From Eucalyptus grandis (lineage: Eukaryota; Streptophyta; Magnoliopsida; Myrtales; Myrtaceae), in assembly GCF_016545825.1 (NCBI RefSeq), contig NC_052614.1:3138630-3202629 (forward strand): DNA of 64,000 nucleotides, written 5' to 3'. Position numbers and translations under genes: made by a program. The notes beneath the pieces are model-generated. The model saw nothing but the letters and a program-made list of their open reading frames with translations. It ran no database searches and was not told the origin of the DNA. Shown here piece by piece: positions 11,958 through 22,617 of this stretch (positions within the stretch are counted from its first letter, which is position 1; every line of letters begins with the position of its first letter).

Positions 11958-12769
11958 TCTGTTTCAACAAGAACACTACAGTATTAGCTGCTTCAGCCCA
12001 GAACTTCTTAGGTAACTTCTTCTCCTTCATTATACATCTAGCCATCTCCATAATGCTTCTGTTTTTCCTCTCACTTACCCCATTATGTTGAGGTGAATAG
12101 GGAGCAGTGAACTGCTGCACAATTCCTTCTTGCTCACAATTTAACTTAAACTTGTGAGCAATATACTCAGAACCATTATCAAACCTAAGCATTTTAATTT
12201 TCTTCCCACTCTGATTCTCAACTAAGGCTTTAAACTTCACAAACACATCAGCAACTTCAGACTTGGCTCGCAGAAAATAAATCCAACTCATCCTAGTCAT
12301 ATCATCAGTGAAGGTAATGAAATATCTGCTACCATTGAGAGAAGACTCAGACATAGGTCCACACAGATCTGTGTGGACTAATTGCAGCTTCTCACATGCT
12401 CTCCAGCCTCCTCTTTTGAAAGGAAATCTGGCTTGCTTGCCAAGAAGACAAATTCTGCACTGTGGAAATTCCTCCTCCAAACTTAGCAAGTCATCTGCCA
12501 AGATATTTCTCTGCATAAACGACATGCTCTTCACTGTGAACAAGCCCAAGTCTTTTATACCATAGCTCTGCATTTTCTTCTTTGCACTTTAAAGCCATTT
12601 GTTGCATCTCTTGTGGCTTGAACATGAAACTCTTGTCCCTCATTGGGATTCTTAGCACTTCTTTGCTATCTACATTATTAATAAGACATTCCTTCCCTTC
12701 GAACTTCACTTTATAGCCCTTCTCAACTAATTGACCAACACTTAACAGATTACGGTCAATGTTTGGCAC
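11920..12769 (-). pseudogene. Copia polyprotein: GAG-pre-integrase and integrase
   Basis: The 12491-12769 frame holds the pre-integrase region (NIDRNLLSVGQLVEKGY). The 11920-12573 frame holds the integrase core with the catalytic triad visible as HTDLCGP, RFDNGSEY and NGVSERKN. The frames overlap out of phase, so a frameshift lies near 12500-12570. Confidence 0.85.
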
Positions 12770-12770
12770 A

Positions 12771-13296
12771 AAAAGAACATCACGATCGGCTTCACCTCCC
12801 GATTTCCTTCAATAGCCACTTGTACCCTTCCCTTGCACTTCGATATCTTGTCCATTGCCAATTCGACTCACGGACACATCGACTGTCTAGACTCTAAACA
12901 ACTTCAATTGCCGGTCATATGATTAGTACACCACTATCCACCAGCCATGCATCATTACCAACGAAGATTCGAAAAAAGAAGCTATAACAAGTGTTCTTCC
13001 TCAATTTCATTCTTGCTACTGTGTTTTTCACCTTCTTTGGTAATTTTTTTTTATTCTGAGATGGCTTCCATGTGACCCAACTTGTGACATCTTCTACATC
13101 TAGCATCAGGCTTTCTCCAACATCTAAAAAACTAATAATTAGTTCCACCACAGTATTGACAAGGCTTTTTGTTCATCTTCCATTTGCTAAACCCACCAGA
13201 ATTTCCTTCTTTTGCTACAAACTTGGAGTCACCAGCATTTTCTCTGGACTGAATCAATTTCTTCCCTTTGCCTCCATCATTTGACTTCATTTTAGC
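12771..13296 (-). pseudogene. Copia polyprotein: nucleocapsid and protease region, degenerate
   Basis: A zinc-knuckle-like remnant (CRRCHKLGHM, around 13070-13110) is followed by the protease signature AWLVDSG at about 12930. Frame breaks directly after VDSG and upstream leave neither domain intact. Confidence 0.6.
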
Positions 13297-13980
13297 TTAC
13301 AGCACACCCTCTACAAACTCTTCTCTTCTCATCAGTCTTCTATACTCCTGTGCCTGCAGAGTATTTAAAAATTCTGTAAGCTTTATATCAGCTAAGTCTC
13401 TTGTATTTTCCAGAAAAGCTATGGTGGATTCGAACTTCTCTGGAAGAGATATCAGGATCTTCTGAACAAGCCTTTCATCCTTCAAGTCAGTCCCTAAAAC
13501 TCTGATTTTTTCAGCTATCCCAACCAACCTATCAAAGTACTCCTTCACTTACTCTGAATCCTTCATCTGCTGTCTCTCAAACTCCTTCAAGAGATTCAGC
13601 ACCTTCATGCCTCTTATCTTCTCATCTCCCTCGTATTCATCCTTCAAGAAATCCCATATTGCCTTTGCAGAATCACATCTCATGATCCTTGTGAAGATAA
13701 TGGGTGAAACAGTAGCATACAGGCAAGACTTTGCCTTGGCCTTCCTTGTGATTCTCTCTTTATGGTACTTTATCTGATTCAAGGTTAGATTGTCTGGAAG
13801 TGGAGCAACCTCATAATCATTCTCCACAACCTCCCATAAATCATGACCCTCCAAGAATGCCGTCATCTTAACAGCCCAAGCCTGATAATTTTCCCCGAAA
13901 AAGGCCGGAGTAGCCATTGTAGAGAATCCATTCGATCCACGCCTCCATCGGCTTTTTCTTTGATTGGAAGCAATCCTCAC
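13297..13980 (-). pseudogene. Copia gag (UBN2-like) with premature stop
   Basis: The frame from 13980 reads FSTMATPAFFGENYQAWAV and then LWEVVE, AKAIWDFLKDEYEG and LLKEFERQQMKDSE, typical of Copia gag. A TAA at 13549-13551 interrupts it, and the frame then continues in phase (VKEYFDRLVGIAEKIRVLG) to 13297. The likely gag start is the Met of MATPAFFG rather than the first Met. Confidence 0.85.
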
Positions 13981-14022
13981 TCACTTATCCTCACTTCCAC
14001 GGTACCTTAAGATCCCACAAAT

Positions 14023-14034
14023 GCTCTGATACCA
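14023..14034 (-). other. Copia primer-binding site
   Basis: On the minus strand this reads TGGTATCAGAGC, the standard Copia primer-binding site matching initiator tRNA-Met, one base inside the 5' LTR (14036-14339). Its position fixes the orientation of the element. Confidence 0.9.
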
Positions 14035-14035
14035 A

Positions 14036-14339
14036 TGTTAAAGCTCATAAAAACAACAATCAAAACAGAAAATTTTTTGTTGTTTGAGAAAAAAAAACAG
14101 AGCATAGCACTTCATACGTCTTGTGCGAAGGAAAAAAACTATCAAGTACAACAACTAAATACAAAATAGAAACTGCTCACGTACGTGCAACACATAACTG
14201 CACACAAACATACTATTAACTTCCTAGAAAATAGCAAAAACACAAAATACATAACTAAACGAACTTGGCTGTTTTTAAATAAAAACAGAGGAAAATAGAG
14301 GAAAATATGACATAAAACAGCAGCTGAACAATTCCAACA
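14036..14339 (-). repeat. Copia 5' LTR (right)
   Basis: It starts TGTTAAAGCTCATAAAAAC and ends AACAATTCCAACA. It is about 15 bp shorter than the partner LTR, mostly through loss in a purine run near its start. The target duplication GTTGC follows at 14340-14344. Confidence 0.9.
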
Positions 14340-14843
14340 GTTGCAAAGAAGTTTGCATTTGATGGGCTTGACCTTGACTTTGGGAATGGCCTAAAAACCC
14401 AAAGGAGATGGAGGATTTGGCCCACTTGTTGAGGGAATGGAGGCTTGAGATCATCAAAGAGGTCCGAGCCACCGAGCAGCCCCGCTCTTTGCCGCCGCGG
14501 TGTACTTCGCCTCCGACTTCTTCCTCGATGCGGTGTACCGCATGTACCCGATGGCGGCCATTAGGAAGAATTTGGACTGGATCAAAGCCATGTGCTACGA
14601 TTATCACGGGGCGTGGGACCCCTCTACCACAGGCGCCCAAGCTACATTCTTCGACCCAAAGAGCAATCTAAGCTCGATCCACGGACTCAAGTCTTGGCTA
14701 CAGGCAGGGCTGCCCGGAAAGTAGGTGGTCATGGGCTTGCCCCTTTACGGAAGGTCATGGGAGCTCAAGGACCCAAATGTCACCGAGATTGGCGCCCCGG
14801 CAATGAAGGCGGGCCCTGGGGGCGGCATGCCTCTTTACTCTAA

Positions 14844-15057
14844 TGTATTATCGATATTAGTCTGCCAAGCAATCAATTAACCCGTCTAATAGAATACTAG
14901 CAAACTGTCTCTCTACGTTATTTGTTCCCATAAGCATAGTGATGATATGTGTTGAGGGATGATCAATTGGTCAAAATCACCCTTACCACTTACTTGCTCT
15001 TGATCCCCTCAGGTGGAATTATTAGGTCGAGAGTAGATAAATTGTGTGAATCTGTCC
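14844..15057 (+). other. Residual 3' block of unit A; no gene
   Basis: This is homologous to about 25395-25595 (unit B) and 36960-37170 (unit C), starting 'gtattatcgatattag'. It is bounded on both sides by deletion junctions relative to the other units and contains no gene. Confidence 0.7.
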
Positions 15058-16348
15058 CTTGAGGAAGGGTTGTTAATCAGGATGCTACTCAATGGAGATG
15101 TTAGGCTTGAGGTCGGATGCCCTAATTGATGTTAGGAAGCCTTCGAAAATATGGGAAGAACCGTTTGAGATGGTTAATGAATCTTTTGTGCATGTTAATA
15201 TGCATTGTTTGTTATGCTCGTTGACAAGCCGGAGGTAAGACATATTTTGATTGTAAGACGGTATTGATCACATGCATATAGTTGAGGTGTAGCAATAGAT
15301 TTGATATTGATCTACCATTGATGCACTAGCATGAACGATGATCGTATGCTATGTTTGACAACGAGACGTCCTCCTATCTAAGAATTAGTGATTTTACTTA
15401 CTAAGTTTTCGACTCCCCATTGTTTTTCTCAAATTTATAGGTATGGAAGTCTCACTCTTTGGAGCCGAGGCTATGCTAGAGGAGATAGGAATCTCCCGAC
15501 CTACAATTGATAGAAGATTAATGTAAATAAGAATGTGTACATAGAAAAGAGTTTATAAAAATATGACGCTGAATAAAAATAGTGTGTTTCGTGTTGTGTT
15601 TTCCTGACTGCTTAATTATTGTATTGTCTAGGAGATAGTTGTTGTACACATTATGTTTGCTTATAATAATAAATAAATAAAAATATTAAAAAAAGGCTTG
15701 GCCATCACTATCTTACTACCATTGCTTCTTCTTTTTTTTTTGACTACTACCATTGCTTCACCCAATGACAAAGTTAACTCAATTTTCATCTCTATGACCC
15801 TTTTATCTCCCTCTCTCCATGCGCACGCATGCATGAACTCGACACCACCGCCAAGCTTGTGGCTGATTGGTAGAGCTTAATATATTGTCACGCTCGCCCC
15901 ATATCGTAATTGACCATAGAAAGAGTCTTTGACTTGATCATGGGTTTCACTGTCAGCAAGAAAAAAACGTATTGAAAATACAAAGGAAGATGGTGTATTG
16001 TAATAATCATAAAGAAAAGAGAAAAATGATTTGAGATGTATAGATGCCATCGAGAGAAAAGCTACGAAATGAACGCACGTGTCAAAAATAGGTTTATAAT
16101 AATGCTAAGTGATTTGTTTATATTTGGACGACAGACTTGGAGGGATTTCGAAAAACTTCACTAGTCCCCCGCAATCCTTTCCCTCAATTCCGACGAGATA
16201 GTGTTTTCTGGAATCGTCTCTCTTCCTGTTCATCCGGTCCATCCTTTGGCCACCATAGATACATATTTGTCTGTTTTCGGACAAGATTGTAACGAGTCAG
16301 GTCCGATGAACGGGTTGGATGCGGCAAGACAAAGACCGAAAACGAAAC

Positions 16349-16383
16349 ATCCGCGGCCGCGACCGCGACCGCGACCGCGACCG
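16349..16383. repeat. GACCGC hexanucleotide expansion
   Basis: Four consecutive GACCGC units occur in the leader region of receptor B. The same place in unit A (about 5270) and unit C (about 28035) has only one or two related units, so the expansion is specific to copy B. Confidence 0.8.
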
Positions 16384-16582
16384 AACAAGAAGAAAGACCC
16401 CTGAAGGCTGAAAAGTCAGCGTCGCACCCAATGAAAGCGAACTATCTTCCATGTAAACATGGGAAGATTTCCCGGAAAGCGAACGTACGGACAACCGATT
16501 ATAGAACACGGCAAACGTGTCGTCTTCCTCCTCCCATCGTCCGCCACTTTCTGCTTGCACGTTGTCTTCCGAGCTCTCTTTC

Positions 16583-19500
16583 ATGGCGGGAAAAGGCGAA
16601 CTCGCGTCTTTCTTCATCTTTTTCCTTTGCCTCTACCCATCTTTGGAGGAGCAAACGGGGGTCAAGTCCGGCTACTTCTACGCCGGCAGCGAAATCCCGG
16701 TCTCGGACATCGATTCCTCCTTGTTCTCTCACCTCATATGCGCTTTTGCTTCCATCGACTCTCCGGCCCATCCGTTCTCCTTCAACTCCTCCTTTGAGCA
16801 AATCTTCTCCACCTTCACGAGCACCGTGAAACGCAAGAACCCTTCGATCACCACGCTGCTGTCAGTGTGGGCAGGCGGAGAGGATCCTTCCGCTTTCGCT
16901 TCGATGCTCGGCGAGTCTTCTTCAAGAAGGTCCTTTATCGAATCCACCATAGAAAAGGCAAGGCTTTATGCGTTCAGTGGGATTGATCTCTTTGGGGTCT
17001 GGCTCGGTAGGAGAATTAACATTACCAATTTGAGTGTTCTTTTGGGAGGGTGGAGAGATGGAGTAGATGCCGAATCGAGGAAATCCGGGAAATCTCGGTT
17101 GCTGCTAGTGATGGGTGTATATTGTCAGTCCATTGTTGACTCTCTGAGTTTCCCACTTAACTCAATTCACAGATATTTGGACTGGGTTCACCTAATTGCT
17201 TACGATTACCATCTCCCTACCAGGGAAAAGTTTGCCCTCCCTCATGCTGCTTTATTTGACCCCGCGAGCCATAACAACACAGACTTCTGCATAACTTGGT
17301 TGCTGACTAGAGGATTTCCTGCAAGAAAGCTGGTTCTGGGCTTGCCCTACCATGGCTATGGTTGGCAGCTCGAGGATTCGAGCGGCGATGCCATTGGCCA
17401 TCCAGCGGTGGGTCCTGCTCTCATGGCGGATGGGGCATTTGGATACAAGGGCATAAAATCATTAATCCGAGATTTTGGTTACGGAGCCAGTTCTGTTTAT
17501 AATGGTACATATGTGGCGAACTTTTACAGCAAGGGGTTGGTATGGATCAATTTCGATGATGTGGAGACCATTCGAGCCAAAGTAACTTATGCCAAGGAAA
17601 AGGGGCTTCTTGGTTACAGTGTGTTTCAGATTAACAATGATCAGAACTGGGTTCTTTCCAGGACAGGTTAGGATAAGTACCTCAAAGGAATTCTTGATGA
17701 CTGTTTTAAAGTATTATTGTATTGAAAATGTAGAACTAAATGCAATTCATGGACTTAACTGCCTTGTCAGCTCAAGAAGCCGGTGAAGATCAGCAAGAAA
17801 GGCGATGGTTCTGGTTAGTTATGCTTATTTCGATTGCTATAGTTGTTCTCCTTATATTTGGCCTGATATGCTACTTACAGAGGAGAACATTGAAATCAGA
17901 AGGTACATTTTCTAAAGTTCATTGGAAAATTGCTATATCTCTGTGGTAATTGGGAACATTGACTTGGGATTCAGCAAACATTCTAGATTTATTTTCTCTG
18001 TGTTGATTCTCAGGTATTTCAGGTGTAATAAAAGGATTTAGTAGGCAATTAAAGACTATGGTGTGTAAAGGTGAAAGTCTTGAGAGCAGTGCTCCTAAGC
18101 TGCAAACATTTGGTTATGCCACCCTCAGAGCAGCAACTGATAACTTCTCGAGTGAAAATAAGATTGGAGAGGGTGGATTTGGACCTGTTTACAAGGTAGG
18201 CCTCACTAAAGCTAATGATTTCCTTTTTGTTTCATTTGCAAATCATATGAAGCATGATTAAGTGCCAGATACGGTCCTTTTGCTCAATAATATGTGTTTG
18301 TAGTGTTCAAATGTGAGCAAGGAAAATAACTCACCCCCTTTTCATACTCCTTTTGCTTAAGAATATGTGGTCTTTTTCGTGTATGGACTTGACTTAATAC
18401 TGAGAATGTAAAAGTAATGGGACCTTGCTACCATTGCTACGAGAGAATGCAAATATTTCCACATGTTGATTCAAGGTATGTCTGCTTTATCCCCAGCAGC
18501 TACCAGCTGGTTAGTTTATACTCCCAATTTCAATCACGTAGTTGGAATCAACCAGAGAGTACATCCCATTAAGGTACATGTCCCCTCTAATTAAGCAGAA
18601 AGATTTGGCATCACAACCCAACACAATAAGCTTGATATATTTAGAGATGCAGCATAGGTTTCTTTATGATGTGTGTGAGCTTGTAAGTTTCATTATAGGA
18701 GGTTGAACTTGGATGCATTCTGCTCAAGTTCTGTTTTTCCTTTATAATCCTTGGGTTATGTTACTTGTGTCATAGACAAAAAACTGTCTTCCAGCATAAA
18801 CAGTGAAGTTTAGTTCCGAGTCTAGCATGTTCAAGTGGAAGTCAGTTGCCCTGTATTGACCATCAGCATCCCTGTTGCTCAGGGCAAGTTGCCTAAAGGA
18901 CGGGAAATTGCAATAAAGAGACTTTCAAAAACTTCGAACCAAGGGCCCGAGGAGTTCAAGAACGAAGTTATGCTTGCTGTTAGCCTGCAACACGTCAACC
19001 TTGTTCGCCTTCTTGGATTTTGCACTGACAGGGAAGAAAAGATGCTGGTCTATGAGTACATGCCAAATAAGAGCTTGGACTTCTACCTATTTGGTCAGAC
19101 GTCTTTCATGCTTCTTACAATAGTCATTAAGCAGAACTCTGATGTTTTCAAGTAACATCTAGTGTGATACTCCAAAAGGCTTAAATGGGTCTCCAGTTCT
19201 GCTACAATGGCTAGAGGAGGCAGACCCTTTTAAGCATTTGGAGTACACAAAGGTGTGCAATGCTCTAATTTTGCTTCTGGTTCTAATAATCTTCAGGTTT
19301 TAATGATGCAGATCCAATAAGGAAATATTTGCTGGATTGGGTGACACGTGTTCATATCATAGAAGGCATTACACAGGGGCTTCTTTATCTCCACGAATAC
19401 TCGAATTTCACAATAATTCATCGAGACTTGAAAGCCAGCAATGTTCTGCTAGATGATGAAATGAACCCCAAGATATCAGATTTTGGTATGGCGAGAATAT

Positions 19501-20186
19501 TTAAGAAGGATGACGTCGAGGCAAATACCAGCCAAATTGTAGGGACTTAGTAAGCGAGCTAACTAGGCCCTCCTTGTTTTACCTCACAGATTCTCCTGCT
19601 TAAACCAATTTTTGTTCTTGTATACAGTGGGTACGTTCCGCCAGAATACGTGAGGAAAGGCATATACTCAATGAAGTATGATGTCTACAGCTTTGGGGTA
19701 CTGCTGTTGCAAATCATCAGTGGTAAAAGGACCTCATGTTACTACGGCCTGAACGAAAATCTGAATCTTCTCGAATACGTAAGTAGAGATAATTTGTGAT
19801 TCGAAATTTTCCAGGCTCCAATTTAGGAACATGAATTTTGACTTTTAAGCAACTAGCATTCTTAATTTTAGGCATATGAGCAGTGGAAAGACGATAAATG
19901 CATGGAGTTCGTTGATCCGTCTCTTGATGACTCTTCATCATCCTGTAAGCTCTTGAGATGCATGCGAGTGGCTCTTCTATGCGTGCAAGCGAAGCCTGGG
20001 GACAGGCCCTCCATGTTGGAAGTCTCTTCAATGCTCAAGAATGAATTTTCAGCTGTGAATTTCCCCAAGAAGCCTGCATTTTCAATTAACAAGGATGAAG
20101 ATGAAGATGAGGATGACAAGTGCTTGCTCCAGGAGGCAATGCATTCAGTCAATGATGCATCGATTTCTGAATTGTTTCCTCGCTGA
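16583..20186 (+). CDS. GH18 (chitinase-like) receptor-like kinase, copy B
   Basis: Seven exons (16583-17666, 17771-17902, 18014-18195, 18883-19093, 19297-19549, 19628-19778, 19872-20186) join in frame to 775 aa. In order: a signal peptide (about 1-24), a GH18-like ectodomain (about 25-361), a juxtamembrane linker, a transmembrane helix (about 374-396), and a Ser/Thr kinase with glycine loop GEGGFG (about 457-463), Lys478, Glu494, HRD Asp580 and DFG 598-600. All key kinase residues are present, so it should be active. The ectodomain position equivalent to the chitinase DxDxE reads S132-G-I-D135-L-F137-G-V139, so both flanking acids and the catalytic Glu are lost and it cannot hydrolyse by the GH18 mechanism. 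The layout resembles tobacco CHRK1, a known chitinase-related receptor kinase. It is probably a plasma-membrane receptor for chitin-like or other glycan ligands; the ligand is inferred, not shown. Confidence 0.9.
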
Positions 20187-21615
20187 TTATACATTGCAGG
20201 TATCCATACATAGAGAGAATCTTTTGTTAAATTATTTGGTTGCCCGGTACTTCGTTTGGCCCGGTAAAGGTTTTTCAAAAAGAATAAAGAAACATAGATG
20301 AGTTGAGGCATTATTTCCCCAATTTTAATGGTTGACATTTTCTTATGTCTGTATATATTTTTATCCTCTAGAGGCAGTCCAGTGTTCATTCTTTTGTCTT
20401 GTAACCTATTAAACGATGAATAACCCTCTGGTATATAGGCTATGGGGTCTTCAAGCTACAATTGTCACTTGGATCTTGATTACTTTTCTTTTTATTCCGT
20501 TTATTTTTTACTCTGTCTTGTCCCTGTTCTTGATGGATTAGTGATGAAAAAAATCAAATAGACTAACCCGTAGAATAGGGTCAAGGCGGCCTTCTTTTTA
20601 TCTCCGAGAAAACCAATCTCTTTGAGTCCACGAATCTTATAAATAGATAAGTCTAGAGTCGAAACTCAAACAAGATTGTTCGCGCCCGATGATGCTGTTC
20701 TTACATTATATTGTGCATCACATATGCATGCGTTCTTTGACACCAACCCCGTCGAGCCGTCTCCATGATACCGAAACGTAAAAAACTCAAGATATCAGCA
20801 AAGTCTGAAACTTGTGCAGCGGTTCGGCCATAAGATAAGCGGTTCATATCCATTTGACCGCATCAAACTCAGTCACCCACCATTCCAAACAAGTAAATAT
20901 TCAAACACAGCTTTGTTTTTCACGTATAGATCCTAGAACAGCTCGTCCAGCTGCCACTTGTCCTTCTCTCAGGCGACTAAGCACGCCTGCAGACGCTCGC
21001 TCATGCGAGACAAACGTTGAATTGTTTCTGCCTTTCTGTTTCCCCGTTTGTCTCGTTAGGAATTGATGCTAAAGTTGGTAATCGAAAGGGCAGTTTATTC
21101 GTAAAGGAAAACCATTTGGCCTCACTTTGTAACTCGAGAAATGTGACTGTAATCAGTCGTGTTACATCTCCTTAGCAATTATCGAATTTGACCTATGCTT
21201 GTAGACAATGAACAGGGGGAAACTTTTTGGATTGTTCATTACTCTCGTACTTATCACACAAGTACGATTCGAAATTAGCACAAGAAATTCTTGTTTCAAA
21301 GCTAGACCAATTAAATATCTACCTTGAACCAAATAGAATTTTTGTAGACATTTTTAGATTGTTAGGTGATTTGTGTGATGCCATGAATATATATGTATTT
21401 ATTGTGATTTCACCAAGACATATTCATATAAGATCATGTACAAATTACTTCGGAATGGTCTTATTAATAATGGTTTGTTTGTACAGTTTTTAACCAAGTG
21501 ACAACTCTAGACAAGAATTTGGTAATATCTCCCAAGAAACAACTCCTCTGTAATAGTCTTATTAATAATGGTTTGTCTATATAGTTTTGACCATGTAACA
21601 AGCCTAGACAAGAAC
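20187..21615 (+). other. Spacer between receptor B and MITE; no gene
   Basis: This is homologous to 31875-33266 in unit C, except that C has about 65 extra bases near 32705. Short ORFs at 20854 and 21227 change length between the two copies and lack protein character, so they are not called. The spacer is absent from unit A. Confidence 0.6.
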
Positions 21616-22445
21616 TTGGTAATAGGGAAAAATGTTAAAAAAAGTCATAAACCATTTGTATTAGTGTCAATTTAGTCATAAACCTTTTTTGTACTAATTA
21701 AGTCCTAAACATTTTACGTTGTGTCAATTTAGTCTTTTCTAATCAATTTTGGCCAGATTTTGCTAACTAGATGCCGGCCCGGTTGTCATGGCCTAATCGG
21801 TCTTGACGTGGACAATTTTTAATAATATTTTAATATTTTTGAATTTTTTTTCTTTTTTTCTTTTTTCTTTTTTTTTCCTTCTCCTCCTTCTTCCTCTGCC
21901 TAGTCGCCTTGACCTCGCTGGCCACCTTGCTAGTGGCCGTGAGGGCGGCCTCGCACTAGGCAACAAGGTTCGCCTCGCTTGCTCGATGCGAGACCGCCCT
22001 CGAGGCCTAGGCACCGAGGCTCACCCTTGCTGGATCTAGTGAGGGTTGAGCCTCGTCCATGGCAGCATCGAGCGGGCAAGCCTCGTCGGCAATGGTTGAG
22101 GCTCGACCCTCGCCGAGGATCTAGTGAGGGTGAGTCTCGCCGCCCAGCACGAGGCCACCCTCGTGGTCACTAGTGAGGAAGGAGAAGGAGAAGTAAAAAA
22201 TAATAAAAATATTCTAAAATATTCTAAAAAATTAAAATATTATTAAAAGTTGTCCACGTCAGCATCGATCCCACGTCAGTAGCGGACGTCCGATTAGCAA
22301 AATCCGGCCAAAATTGCCCGAAAAGAACTAAATTGGCACAACGTAAAAAGGTCTAAGACTTAATTGGCACCAAAAAATGGTTTATGACTAAATTGGCACA
22401 AATACAAAAGATTTATGACTTTTTAACACTTTTCCCTTGGTAATA
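21616..22445. mobile_element. MULE-type MITE with 9-bp target duplication, copy B
   Basis: The element proper is 21625-22436 (812 bp). The left end GGGAAAAATGTTAAAAAAAG pairs with the inverted right end CTTTTTAACACTTTTCCC, and the arms carry repeated 'ctaaattggcacaa' words for more than 130 bp. TTGGTAATA flanks it at 21616-21624 and 22437-22445. A 9-bp duplication is the hallmark of the Mutator superfamily. The core (about 21890-22180) is GC-rich with GAGGGT/CGAGGC words. There is no transposase. Confidence 0.85.
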
Positions 22446-22617
22446 TCACCCAAGAAACCTTGTTTAGCTTCTCAGAATCTATGGGAGGCACATCAGGACA
22501 AAACTAAACCGTCCAAAACTAAACCTTAAGCTAACCATTATCTCCCTATAAATATGCACTTTCCAATCAAACACCAATGATCTAAATGCATTTGATCATA
22601 TGCCCTCTTGAAAAAGA

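Larger units (their letters stand above)
9661..14339 (-). mobile_element. Ty1/copia LTR retrotransposon, complete but coding-defective
   Basis: The two LTRs (9661-9979 and 14036-14339) begin TGTTAAAG and end CCAACA, and are flanked by the 5-bp duplication GTTGC. The element reads on the minus strand, so the right LTR is its 5' LTR. The primer-binding site is next to the right LTR and a purine-rich tract is next to the left one. The domain order gag, protease, integrase, reverse transcriptase, RNase H is that of Copia. The two LTRs differ at roughly 20 positions plus several small indels by eye, mostly transitions, so the insertion is not very recent. Stops and frameshifts separate the ORFs. 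Confidence 0.95.
9351..14843 (+). pseudogene. GH18 class V chitinase, copy A: truncated, frameshifted and split by Copia
   Basis: Homology to the intact gene at 34194 begins at about 9351 ('tccaccattagaggatctt'). The signal peptide and start codon are gone, and the gene body is joined to sequence equivalent to the 3' flank of the receptor gene. A 2-bp loss at about 9507 (gctctcgaac against gctctctcgaac) shifts the frame. A Copia element lies at 9661-14339. Coding homology resumes at 14345. An extra TT at about 14377 destroys the DxDxE catalytic motif, bases are lost at about 14482-14496, and CAG has become TAG at 14722-14724. Homology ends at about 14843, so the last quarter of the enzyme is missing. 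This copy is certainly non-functional. Confidence 0.9.
3860..15057 (+). repeat. Segmental tandem duplication, unit A
   Basis: This is the first of three tandem segments sharing the same order: a 5' block (about 3860-4790), a GH18 receptor kinase, a GH18 chitinase and a 3' block. Compared with B and C it has lost about 2.4 kb between the two genes (junction near 9345), the 3' end of the chitinase gene (junction near 14843), and most of the 3' block (junction near 15057). It gained a Copia element. The 5' block contains no supportable gene. A short signal-peptide-like ORF at 4575-4778 is not conserved as an ORF in unit C. Confidence 0.85.

Noticed and set aside
20854..21493. ORFs in the spacer of unit B, with partial counterparts at 32633 and 32986
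   Set aside because: Frames and lengths change between the two copies, so they are not under coding constraint.
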